DNA of 64,000 nt. Source: UBA10649 sp963793105 (lineage in GTDB: Bacteria > Actinomycetota > Actinomycetes > S36-B12). Every line of letters starts with the position of its first letter. The stretch's first letter is position 1. Location: NCBI GenBank assembly GCA_963793105.1, contig CAWBZB010000004.1, positions 372,001 to 436,000 of the forward strand. The letters are read 5' to 3'. The position numbers and the translations under genes are program-made. This document shows, in pieces, positions 8,440 to 16,192 of the stretch. The notes beneath the pieces are model-generated. The model made no database searches and was not told the origin of the DNA. It saw only the letters and a program-made list of their open reading frames with translations.

Positions 8440-10178
8440 CAGTCGTCCGACCCCCAATCTGGTGCCATGGAACGGGCATGCATGATGTCGTCGTTGCTCG
8501 TGCCGGCGGCCACCATCGGCCATACCATCGCGTCCTTGTGGACGACGAAGTCGATGACGACGGGCGCATCGTTGATGCCCATCGCCTTCTCGATCGTCGC
8601 ATCGACCTGGTCGGGTGACTCGCAGCGCAGGCCGTGGCAGCCATAGGCCTCGGCGAGCTTCACGAAGTCCGGGATCCGGTGGGACTCCAGGTTCGTGTTC
8701 GAGTAGCGCTCGTTGTAGAACAGCGTCTGCCACTGGCGGACCATTCCGAGGTTGCCGTTGTTGATGAGGGCCACCTTGATCGGGATGTCGTTGATGGCAC
8801 ACGTCGCGAGTTCCTGGTTGGTCATCTGGAAGCAGCCGTCACCATCGACGGCCCACACCGTCGCGTCGGGACGCCCGACCTTGGCCCCCATCGCGGCAGG
8901 CACGGCGTAGCCCATGGTTCCCAGTCCCCCGGAGTTGAGCCACGTGTTGGGGTGCTCGTACCCGATGAACTGCGCGGCCCACATCTGATGCTGGCCGACG
9001 CCGGCGGCGAAGATCGTCTCCGGCCCGCTGATCGCCCCCAGGCGCTGGATCGCGTACTGCGGCGACAGGGAGTCGTCGTCGTAGGTCTCGTAGCCGAGCG
9101 GGTACGTGTCGCGCATACGTGACAGCAGCGCCCACCAGGACTCGTAGTCGCCGACCGCGCCGTTGGCCTGCTCGACCTCGATCGCCGTGACCAGTTCGGG
9201 GATGATCTCGGCGAGGTCCCCGACGATCGGCACGTCGGCCCGACGGTTCTTGCCGATCTCGGCTGGGTCGATGTCCGCGTGGATGACGGCGGCGTGGGGA
9301 GCGAACGTGGACAGCTTGCCGGTGACCCGGTCGTCGAATCGGGCACCCAGGGCGATCAGCAGGTCGGACTTCTGCAGCGCGCCGACCGCCGCCACCGTGC
9401 CGTGCATGCCCGGCATGCCCAGGTGGAGGGGGTGCGAGTCGGGGAAGGCTCCGCGGGCCATCAGGGTGGTCACGACTGGGATGCCCGTCACGTCCACTAG
9501 CCGACGCAGGGCGGCGGATGCCCTGGCCCGGATCACGCCGCCGCCGACGTAGAGCACCGGCTGCCTGGCGGACAGGATCATGCGGGCGGCCTCGCGCACC
9601 TGCTTGGAGTGCGGCTTGGTCACCGGGTGGTAGCCGGGCAGGTCCATGCGGACCGGCCACGTGAACTCGGTCTCGGCCTGCAGCGCGTCCTTCGACACGT
9701 CGACGAGCACCGGCCCCGGACGCCCGGTCGCCGCGAGGTGGAACGCCTCCGCCACTGCTCGCGGGATGTCGTCCGGGTTGGTGATGAGGAAGTTGTGCTT
9801 GGTGATCGGCATCGTGATGCCGCGGATGTCGGCCTCCTGGAAGGCGTCCGTGCCGATCGCGCCGCTGGGCACCTGCCCGGTGATGGCGACGACGGGCACG
9901 GAGTCCATGTTCGCGTCGGCGAGCGGCGTGACGAGGTTCGTCGCACCGGGCCCACTGGTGGCCATGCAGACGCCGACACGCCCGGTCGCCGCGGCGTACC
10001 CCTCGGCGGCATGGCCCGCGCCCTGCTCGTGGCGGACGAGGATGTGGCGGATCTTGGAGTCGAACAGCGGGTCGTACAGCGGGAGGATCGCGCCACCGGG
10101 GATCCCGAATACGTCCGTGGCTCCCGCGGCCTCCAACGCGTACACCAGGCTCTGCGCCCCCGTGATCTTCTCGCCCAT
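8439..10178 (-). CDS. ilvB: Acetolactate synthase large (catalytic) subunit
   Basis: 579-residue ThDP- and FAD-dependent enzyme that condenses two pyruvates, or pyruvate with 2-oxobutyrate. Three domains are clear: an N-terminal pyrimidine-binding domain with the catalytic Glu in HEQGAGHAAEGYA (about 50), a central FAD-type domain, and a C-terminal ThDP domain with the GDGCFQ...NN motif (about 465-495). The ATG at 10176-10178 is preceded by a weak purine-rich site (GAGAAGGAAGAG). Expression is very likely controlled by the leader peptide and terminator just upstream. First structural gene of ilvBNC. Confidence 0.96.
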   Translation of the reverse strand: MGEKITGAQSLVYALEAAGATDVFGIPGGAILPLYDPLFDSKIRHILVRHEQGAGHAAEGYAAATGRVGVCMATSGPGATNLVTPLADANMDSVPVVAITGQVPSGAIGTDAFQEADIRGITMPITKHNFLITNPDDIPRAVAEAFHLAATGRPGPVLVDVSKDALQAETEFTWPVRMDLPGYHPVTKPHSKQVREAARMILSARQPVLYVGGGVIRARASAALRRLVDVTGIPVVTTLMARGAFPDSHPLHLGMPGMHGTVAAVGALQKSDLLIALGARFDDRVTGKLSTFAPHAAVIHADIDPAEIGKNRRADVPIVGDLAEIIPELVTAIEVEQANGAVGDYESWWALLSRMRDTYPLGYETYDDDSLSPQYAIQRLGAISGPETIFAAGVGQHQMWAAQFIGYEHPNTWLNSGGLGTMGYAVPAAMGAKVGRPDATVWAVDGDGCFQMTNQELATCAINDIPIKVALINNGNLGMVRQWQTLFYNERYSNTNLESHRIPDFVKLAEAYGCHGLRCESPDQVDATIEKAMGINDAPVVIDFVVHKDAMVWPMVAAGTSNDDIMHARSMAPDWGSDD

Positions 10179-10206
10179 CTCTTCCTTCTCTCGCTGTCCT
10201 GCAATG

Positions 10207-10240
10207 AAAAACCCCCCGACCCGGTACGGGTAACGGAGGG
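10207..10240 (-). terminator. Intrinsic attenuator terminator of ilvBNC
   Basis: On the minus strand CCCTCCG-UU-ACCCG-uac-CGGGU-CGGGGGG folds into a two-part G+C-rich stem followed directly by UUUUU. It lies between the leader peptide stop and ilvB. Immediately upstream, the last leader codons (GGCGCGTGGGC) can pair with a following CCCCGCGCC, which could act as the alternative hairpin. Confidence 0.8.
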
Positions 10241-10260
10241 AGGCGCGGGGTGACCTGAGG

Positions 10261-10299
10261 TCAGCCCACGCGCCTGCGTACTACGAGAATTCGTGCCAC
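10261..10299 (-). CDS. ilvB leader peptide (attenuator)
   Basis: Twelve-residue reading frame (V)MARILVVRRRVG type: GTG start then Ala-Arg-Ile-Leu-Val-Val-Arg-Arg-Arg-Val-Gly-stop. It contains consecutive Ile, Leu, Val, Val codons, the regulated amino acids. The stop lies 20 nt before a U-tailed terminator and 82 nt before ilvB. Ribosome stalling at these codons under branched-chain amino acid shortage should favour read-through, as in other actinobacterial ilvB leaders. The GTG sits 7 nt after TAGTCT, so the leader may be translated from a leaderless transcript. Confidence 0.82.
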   Translation of the reverse strand: MARILVVRRRVG

Positions 10300-10306
10300 G
10301 TGCTGA

Positions 10307-10312
10307 AGACTA
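10307..10312 (-). promoter_or_regulatory. -10 box of the ilvBNC leader
   Basis: TAGTCT on the minus strand, 7 nt before the leader GTG. It is squeezed between the hairpin of the upstream protease gene and the leader. No convincing -35 is visible. Confidence 0.45.
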
Positions 10313-10351
10313 CTCCCCGGGGGTGGGTGCCACCACCGCACCCCCGGGGAG
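10313..10351. terminator. Hairpin downstream of the trypsin-like protease gene
   Basis: Perfect 13-bp inverted repeat CTCCCCGGGGGTG / CACCCCCGGGGAG (10313-10325 with 10339-10351) separated by 13 nt, starting 8 nt beyond the protease stop. No U-tract. It would separate the protease transcript from ilvBNC, which reads in the same direction. Confidence 0.7.
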
Positions 10352-10358
10352 ACACGTC

Positions 10359-11828
10359 CTAGGGGCAGGCGGCGATGACGCCGCCGTTCTGCGGAGCGCT
10401 GCTGACCGCCCCGTACACGCATGCCGCCTCGCCGGTGAGCTTCGGACCGGCCATACCCGGCGCGGTGGTGTACCCCCACGAGTTCACCGAGAAGACGTCG
10501 TCGTCACCTGCACCCGCAGGCTGCCAGGGGCCGCCGGAGGCACCGCCGCTGAGGCCGCACTGGCCCAGCCACCAGTCTCCGTACGATCCCTCGACCGTGA
10601 CCGATTCCGAGCAGTACATGAAGTTGGGGTCGTCGCTGTACGAGTAGCCCAACGCCTGTGCGACGTTGCCGACCCCCGGGCCGCCGGAGAAGTCGATGCC
10701 GAGCGACCCCACGGCCGTCTCCAGCGAGGGCGTCTGCACCGCGCCACTGCCGGGCTCGTGTGAGGAGTCCGGCAACACGTAGAACGCGTAGTCCCACGGG
10801 ATGTTGGCGGGGAACTTGCGGGTGGTCCAGTCCACGTCCACGACGCCGTAGTCGGCTACCCAGCAGCCGTACGTGTCGTTGGCGCAGACTCGATCCGTCG
10901 AGGTGCCAGAGGCCGCCTGGTCGGGAATGAACATCGCGTCCTTGGCGAACGCCTTGTTCACGTCGTCGTAGACGCAGTGCGCCGCGGTCAGGACAACCGA
11001 TTCCCCGCTCTGGGAATCGGTGACGACGGTGCCGGAACAGACGTACCCGGTCCAGCGTGTCAGCTTCCTGTTGGCCGGCATGTAGAAGTAGATGCGCCCG
11101 GCAGCCGTCTGGACCTGCCCACCGCCGGTCCACGCCTCGTTCACGACGATCCCCTCGCCGCCGCCGCCGTTCGAGCCGCCCGCACGGTCCACGGTGAAGC
11201 TCGCGGTGTCCGACGTGGTGGTCTTCTGCGACGTGTCCTTTGCCGTCATGTACCAGGAGAAGGGGCCGTCCACGTTGAAGCGGAGGGTGATTCCCCACGC
11301 GTCCGCGCCGAGGTACGAGGCGTTGTACGAGGTGTAGGCCCCAGAGTCGTACGCGACGTAGACGACGGCACTCCGGACGGCGACGTCGTCGATGACGCTC
11401 GCCTGGAGGGTTGCGGTCTCGCCGACGGTCGTGTTGTCCGGGGAAAGGTCGGTGACTACCGGCGGCGCCAGGTCCGGGGTGGAGCCCGGCTTCCCCTTGG
11501 ATGGCTGAGGACCGGACGCGTTCCTCAGAGGAAGTACGTGGAACGGCTGCGGCGAAGCTGCAGCCACGCCGTGGCCGTAGGGCTCGAGCGACCCGTCCGC
11601 GCGCTTCAGGTAGCCCAGTCCGCGCTCGTCGATGACCAGGTCGCGCGGAATCGCCGCGGCGCGCGCCGCAGGTGTCCACAGCGCCGCCACCGCCCCGGGA
11701 TCACCGGCCAGCTCGGACGGAGAATTCGATGGCGGGGTTGCCGAGACACTCGGAGCAAGCACGAGGCCCGCGAGGACAGTGGCGCCTGCCGCAACGATCG
11801 CTGCCGTCTTCCGTGCACTGCTGGACAT
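10359..11828 (-). CDS. Secreted trypsin-like serine protease with an internal Ig-like domain
   Basis: 489-residue exported protein. The N-terminus has basic residues, a hydrophobic core (about 10-28) and a signal-peptidase site near PSVSA. A low-complexity region follows, then a beta-rich Ig/cadherin-like domain (about 120-215, starting PPVVTDLSPD with alternating strands), then a chymotrypsin-fold domain (about 225-489). Catalytic residues are visible: His in LTAAHC (about 285), Asp in the DYAFYVL segment (about 355), and Ser in GGASGGPW (about 440). A Cys adjacent to the His motif suggests disulfides. The function is extracellular proteolysis; the substrate is unknown. It is monocistronic, with its own hairpin. 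Confidence 0.85.
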   Translation of the reverse strand: MSSSARKTAAIVAAGATVLAGLVLAPSVSATPPSNSPSELAGDPGAVAALWTPAARAAAIPRDLVIDERGLGYLKRADGSLEPYGHGVAAASPQPFHVLPLRNASGPQPSKGKPGSTPDLAPPVVTDLSPDNTTVGETATLQASVIDDVAVRSAVVYVAYDSGAYTSYNASYLGADAWGITLRFNVDGPFSWYMTAKDTSQKTTTSDTASFTVDRAGGSNGGGGEGIVVNEAWTGGGQVQTAAGRIYFYMPANRKLTRWTGYVCSGTVVTDSQSGESVVLTAAHCVYDDVNKAFAKDAMFIPDQAASGTSTDRVCANDTYGCWVADYGVVDVDWTTRKFPANIPWDYAFYVLPDSSHEPGSGAVQTPSLETAVGSLGIDFSGGPGVGNVAQALGYSYSDDPNFMYCSESVTVEGSYGDWWLGQCGLSGGASGGPWQPAGAGDDDVFSVNSWGYTTAPGMAGPKLTGEAACVYGAVSSAPQNGGVIAACP

Positions 11829-11936
11829 GCCTACCCCACCTGTCGACGCCCCCGTCGAAGTCCTGAGGGTACCCCGGTTCGGGTTCCACCCCCAAGCATC
11901 TCGACTCCCGGCCCTGTCGTAGACCGGACAATCTCC

Positions 11937-12539
11937 TCACTGGACGTCGGCCTGCGACCCCGTCGGCTCGAGCCGTGCACGCGCGGCCCCCGCGAGCCGA
12001 TCCGGCTCGTCAGCCCAGAAGCGCACCTCGACCACGGACTCGACCGTCCCCTTGCGACCCTCCACGGCCTGCGGCTCACGCAGCACGACGTCGACGCTCG
12101 TCTGGTTCGACATGACCAGCGCCTGCACCGATCCCGATTCCTCGTGCAGGAACTGCATGCCGCGGTCCTCCTCGTAGCTGCGCGTGCGCGAGCGGACGCT
12201 CGCGACGTTGCCCCATGGGATCTCGATGCGGGTGGACGGGCCGTTCCGCACCACGAGTCCGGTCGCGCTGACGACGTGCGGGTGCATGCGCAGACCCGCG
12301 AAGTACCCCACCATCCAGGTCAGACCCCAGACCCCGAGGATCAGCACCAGGATCCGGATCCCGTCCCAGGGCACGAGCAGGTGCATGACGGGGATCTCGA
12401 TCGCGGACAGGGCGATGAACACCCAGATCGCGAAGGAAACGATCCCGACGTAGCCGAATCCCTCAGCCTCGTCCCCGGGCAGCGACGGCTTGCGGAGCAG
12501 CCAACGCACGAGGCTGCGGTAGATGTTCAGTTCGAACAT
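11937..12539 (-). CDS. Small conserved actinobacterial membrane protein
   Basis: About 200 residues. I recognise the general pattern from other actinobacteria but know no assigned function. An amphipathic N-terminus (MFELNIYRSLVRW) and an FGYVG segment are followed by two to three hydrophobic helices (about residues 32-95). A soluble C-terminal half (about 100-195) of alternating strands resembles a PH-like or bacterial-PH fold. I chose the ATG at 12537-12539; an in-frame ATG at 12566 would add nine residues. The gene begins just after the stop of ilvD copy 1 and is probably co-transcribed. Confidence 0.6.
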   Translation of the reverse strand: MFELNIYRSLVRWLLRKPSLPGDEAEGFGYVGIVSFAIWVFIALSAIEIPVMHLLVPWDGIRILVLILGVWGLTWMVGYFAGLRMHPHVVSATGLVVRNGPSTRIEIPWGNVASVRSRTRSYEEDRGMQFLHEESGSVQALVMSNQTSVDVVLREPQAVEGRKGTVESVVEVRFWADEPDRLAGAARARLEPTGSQADVQ

Positions 12540-12569
12540 CACGACTTTTCGAGCCAGGCCCCACATGGT

Positions 12570-14256
12570 TCAGTCGCAGACCGCGCCGCGGGAGGCGGAG
12601 CCCACGAGCCTGGCGTACTTGGCCAGCACGCCTCGGGTGTAGCGCGGCGGCAATGGCTCGAATGCCGCGCGGCGTCTGGCGAGCTCCTCCTCGTCGACGA
12701 GCAGGTCGAGGGTCCGGTTCGGGATGTCGATGCGGATCCGGTCGCCGCCCCTTGACCAGGCCGATCGGGCCACCGTCGACCGCCTCCGGCGCGACGTGAC
12801 CCACGCACAGGCCGGTCGTTCCCCCGGAGAACCGGCCGTCGGTGATGAGCATGACGTCCTTGCCCAGGCCAGCTCCCTTGATCGCACCGGTGATCATGAG
12901 CATCTCCCGCATGCCCGGACCACCCTTGGGACCCTCGTAGCGCAGGACGACGACGTCGCCCTTCTGGATCGTGCCGTCCTCCAAGGCCGCCATCGCCGCC
13001 TCCTCGCGGTCGAACACCCGCGCCGCCCCCTCGAACACGTCCACGGGCACTCCGGCGTTCTTGACCACGGCCCCCTCGGGGCACAGGGAGCCCGACAGGA
13101 TCGTGATGCCGCCGGTGGCGGCGAGCGGGCGGGACATCTCCCGCACGATGGACCCATCCGCTCCCGGCGGGTCGAGTTCGGCCAGGTTCTCGGCCACCGT
13201 CCTGCCCGTCACCGTCAGGCAGTCGCCGTGGAGGAGGCCGGCATCCAGCAGCATCCGCATGACCACGGGCACTCCCCCGACCCGGTCCAGGTCGAACATG
13301 ACGTACTCGCCGAAGGGCTTCAGGTCGGCCAGCAGTGGGACTCGTGAGCTGATGCGCTGGAAGTCGTCCAGGTCGAGTTCGAAGCCGCACTCATGGGCGA
13401 TGGCGGGCAGGTGGAGTACGGCGTTCGTGGATCCGCCCAATGCCATCACCACGGTGATGGCGTTCTCGAGCGACCGCCGCGTGATGATGTCGCGCGTCGT
13501 GATGCCACGTCGGATCATCTCGATCACGGCCTCGCCGGACTGCCGCGCCAGGGCGTCGCGTCGCGCGTCGACGGCGGGAGGCGAGGAGGAGCCCGGCAGG
13601 GCCATGCCCATCGCCTCGGCCGCGCTGGCCATCGTGTTCGCCGTGTACATGCCCCCGCACGTGCCGGCACTCGGGCAGACCGCGCGTTCGATCCGGTCGA
13701 GGTCGTCGTCGGACATGAGCCCGCGGGCGTTCGCGCCGACGGCCTCGAACGAGGTGACGATGTTGACGGTGTGCTCAGTGCCGTCGGACAGGCGGACGTG
13801 ACCCGGCAGGAGGGAGCCCGCGTACAGGAGCACGCTGGCGACGTCGATACGTGCCGCCGCCATGAGCATTGCCGGGATGCTCTTGTCGCACCCGGCCAGA
13901 GTGACCATGCCGTCGAGCCGCTCCGCCTGCATGACGGTCTCGATCGAGTCGGCGATGACCTCGCGGCTGACGAGCGAGAAGTGCATCCCCTCGTGTCCCA
14001 TCGAGATGACGTCGGAGACCGTGATGGTGCCGAACTCCATGGGGAACCCGCCGGCACCGTGGACGCCCTGGCCGACGCCGGCCGCGATGTCGCGAAGCGA
14101 CATGTTGCACGGGGTGATCTGGTTGAACGACGAGGCGATGCCGATCTGCGGCTTGCCGAAGTCCGCGTCCGTCATTCCGAGCGCCCGCAGCATGCCGCGG
14201 TTGGGCGAGCGGTCGCGACCCTGCGTGACGAGGAAACTGCGCGGGGTCATGGTCAT
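12570..14256 (-). CDS. ilvD: Dihydroxy-acid dehydratase family protein, copy 1, frameshifted near 3' end
   Basis: IlvD/Edd-family iron-sulfur dehydratase. The three cluster cysteines lie in ITPCN, AGCDKS and GTCGGMYTANTM. The frame breaks at a CCCC run (12748-12751): copy 2 has one base fewer there, and removing one C restores 561 residues ending in SASRGAVCD, exactly as in copy 2. As read, the protein loses about 60 correct C-terminal residues, so this is either a sequence error or a very recent mutation. Three in-frame ATGs occur (14262, 14256, 14250); 14256 is chosen because TAGACT lies 6 nt upstream. The N-terminal half is clearly diverged from copy 2, whereas the last third is nearly identical in DNA. 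It may be a second DHAD or a sugar-acid dehydratase. Confidence 0.8.
12571..13114. repeat. Long direct repeat, copy A (3' part of ilvD copy 1)
   Basis: About 540 bp at very high nucleotide identity to 19590-20132, including synonymous positions. The two copies differ in length by one base (the C insertion). Similarity drops upstream of the segment encoding GGITILSGSLCPEG. The pattern suggests gene conversion between the two ilvD genes. Confidence 0.8.
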
Positions 14257-14262
14257 CGCCAT

Positions 14263-14268
14263 AGTCTA
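14263..14268 (-). promoter_or_regulatory. -10 box of ilvD copy 1, leaderless arrangement
   Basis: TAGACT on the minus strand, 6 nt before the ATG at 14256. No Shine-Dalgarno sequence precedes any of the three candidate ATGs. Confidence 0.45.
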
Positions 14269-14301
14269 GGTGCGGTCACCGCCTCCCACCGGAAGGTCGC
14301 C

Positions 14302-15150
14302 ATGCCCTTCACCACCGTCATCAGCGTCGACGAGCTGCAGGCCAGGCTGGAGGATCCCGACGTCGTCATCCTCGACGCGCGGTTCACCCTCGACGACGAG
14401 GGCTGGGGCAAGCGCGCGTTCTCGGAGGGGCACATCCCGGGGGCACGACAGGCCGACCTCGCGGACGACATGGCGGGGCCGATCATCCCGGGAGTGACGG
14501 GGCGCCGGCCGTTCCCCGATCCCGACGTGTTCGCCGAGCGACTGTGCGCCTGGGGCATCGACGATGCGACGCAGGTGGTGACGTACGACTCCGACAGCGG
14601 CCTGATGGCGGCCTCGCGACTGTGGCTCATGCTGCGGTGGATGGGCCATGACGACGTGGCCGTGCTCGACGGCGGCTATCCCGCGTGGCTGGCCGCCGGC
14701 GGACCGACGACGACCGAGGTCCCGTCCGTTGCCCCGCGCGCGTTCACGCCGCGTCTGCGCCCGGAGATGCTGGCGGATGTCGACGAGGTGGACGCCGCCC
14801 GCGTGGAGTCCCCCACCCGGGTGTTCGACTCCCGCGGGGCGGAGGGATATCACGGCGGCGGCTTCTACCACGACCCTGTACGTGGGCATATCGCCGGCGC
14901 AGGTCTCGCCGACCGTGCGGAGACGACCGCGCCCGACGGCCGCTTCCGGACGACCAGCGAGCTCCGGGAGCACTACACGGGCCTGATCGGGGGCCGCCCG
15001 CCGCACGAGGTGATCTTCTACTGCGGATCCGGTGTCACGGCCGCCCAGAACGTCCTGGCGATGACGCATGCCGGCCTGCCCGGCGCACGGATGTACGTCG
15101 GGTCGTGGAGCGAGTGGATCGTGGATCCGGCGAGGCCGGTGGAACTGTGA
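14302..15150 (+). CDS. Tandem-rhodanese sulfurtransferase (thiosulfate/3-mercaptopyruvate type)
   Basis: 282 residues with two rhodanese domains. The N-terminal one is inactive-like (about 8-130, DARFTLDDEGWGKRAF...HIPGA). The C-terminal one (about 160-282) carries the persulfide Cys in FYCGSGVTA (about 240). The CGSG(V/I)TA loop resembles the mercaptopyruvate sulfurtransferase type more than the CRKGVT loop of thiosulfate sulfurtransferase. The ATG at 14302 follows GGAAGG. The stop overlaps the next start as GTGA, tying it to the Gfo/Idh gene. Its link to sugar oxidation is unclear; it may simply share the promoter. Confidence 0.9.
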   Translation: MPFTTVISVDELQARLEDPDVVILDARFTLDDEGWGKRAFSEGHIPGARQADLADDMAGPIIPGVTGRRPFPDPDVFAERLCAWGIDDATQVVTYDSDSGLMAASRLWLMLRWMGHDDVAVLDGGYPAWLAAGGPTTTEVPSVAPRAFTPRLRPEMLADVDEVDAARVESPTRVFDSRGAEGYHGGGFYHDPVRGHIAGAGLADRAETTAPDGRFRTTSELREHYTGLIGGRPPHEVIFYCGSGVTAAQNVLAMTHAGLPGARMYVGSWSEWIVDPARPVEL

Positions 15151-16175
15151 GCGCACCCTTCCGCTTCGCCCTGATCGGCTGCGGCTTCTTCGCGCAGAAC
15201 CACCTGAATGCCTGGGCGCAGATCCCCGAGGTCGAACTCGTAGCCACCTGCGACATCGATCCGGCCAAGGCTCAGGCGGCAGCCGAGCAGTTCGGCGGAC
15301 GTCCCTACACCGACGCCCGCGAACTGCTGGAACGCGAGGACGTCGACTTCGTCGACATCGCCACCACGCCGCCCACGCACCGGATGATGGTCGAACTCGC
15401 TGCGGCGCACGGCGTCGCCGCGATCTGCCAGAAGCCGCTCGCCTGGGAGATGTCGGACGCCAAGGCGATGGTGGACGCGATGGCGGCCAAGAACCTCCCG
15501 TTCATGGTGCACGAGAACTTCCGGTTCCAGTCGCCGATGCGGCGGATCAAGCAGGTCATCGACAGCGGCGCGATCGGGCGGCCCTTCTTCGGCCGGATGA
15601 GCTTCCGGACGGCCCATGACGTGTACTCGGCGCAGTCCTGGCTGGTCGAGTCGGAACGGATGATCATCGTCGATGTCGCCGTCCACCTGTTCGATCTCGC
15701 CCGCTTCTTCATCGGCGAGCCCGAGACCCTGTACACCGATGCCCTGCGGGTGAATCCCCGGATCAGGGGCGAGGACGTCGCGACCGTGCTCATGCACATG
15801 CCCGAAGCGACCTGCATCGTCGACGCCAGCTACGAGACCAAGTCCGATCACAACACCTACCCGCAGACGTTCGTCACTGTCGAGGGCACCCAGGGGACGA
15901 TCACCCTCTCGGCTGACTATCACCTGCAGGTGGTCTCCGGCGCCGACGTCCTCGACGAGGACCTCGTCATCCCCGACCACGGCTGGACCTCCGAGCCGTG
16001 GAACGCCATCCAGGACAGTGTCGTGAACGTCCAGCGGCAGTGGGTCGCCTGCCTGAGATCAGGAGTGGTCCCCGAGTGCTCGGGCGAGGAGACCCTGCGC
16101 CTGCTGGACATCACCCTCGGCGCGTACGAGTCCCTGGCCACCGGCCAGGTGTATCGAGTGGGGAGCGCGCTCTGA
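15147..16175 (+). CDS. Gfo/Idh/MocA-family NAD(P)-dependent sugar dehydrogenase (candidate D-apiose dehydrogenase)
   Basis: 342 residues. The N-terminal Rossmann domain starts at IGCGFFAQNH (about 9-18). The catalytic-Lys motif is QKPLAWE (about 95), where the usual first Glu of EKP is Gln. The C-terminal beta-sheet domain supplies a His in the VDVAVHLFDLARF segment. The GTG start overlaps the upstream stop (GTGA). Family members oxidise sugars or inositols, and D-apiose dehydrogenase (ApsD) belongs to this superfamily. The adjacent lactonase-like gene makes an aldose-to-lactone oxidation plausible. Specificity is inferred from context only. Confidence 0.85.
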   Translation: MSAPFRFALIGCGFFAQNHLNAWAQIPEVELVATCDIDPAKAQAAAEQFGGRPYTDARELLEREDVDFVDIATTPPTHRMMVELAAAHGVAAICQKPLAWEMSDAKAMVDAMAAKNLPFMVHENFRFQSPMRRIKQVIDSGAIGRPFFGRMSFRTAHDVYSAQSWLVESERMIIVDVAVHLFDLARFFIGEPETLYTDALRVNPRIRGEDVATVLMHMPEATCIVDASYETKSDHNTYPQTFVTVEGTQGTITLSADYHLQVVSGADVLDEDLVIPDHGWTSEPWNAIQDSVVNVQRQWVACLRSGVVPECSGEETLRLLDITLGAYESLATGQVYRVGSAL

Positions 16176-16192
16176 GCCCGACGGTCGTCCAG

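Noticed and set aside
6818..8644. A 608-codon frame that would fuse ilvC to upstream sequence
   Set aside because: The extra N-terminus overlaps ilvN and ilvB in another frame; the GTG at 7846 with GAGGAG gives a normal IlvC.
14685..15146. Extended N-terminus for the Gfo/Idh protein
   Set aside because: Lies inside the rhodanese gene in another frame; the GTG overlapping the rhodanese stop fits the family.
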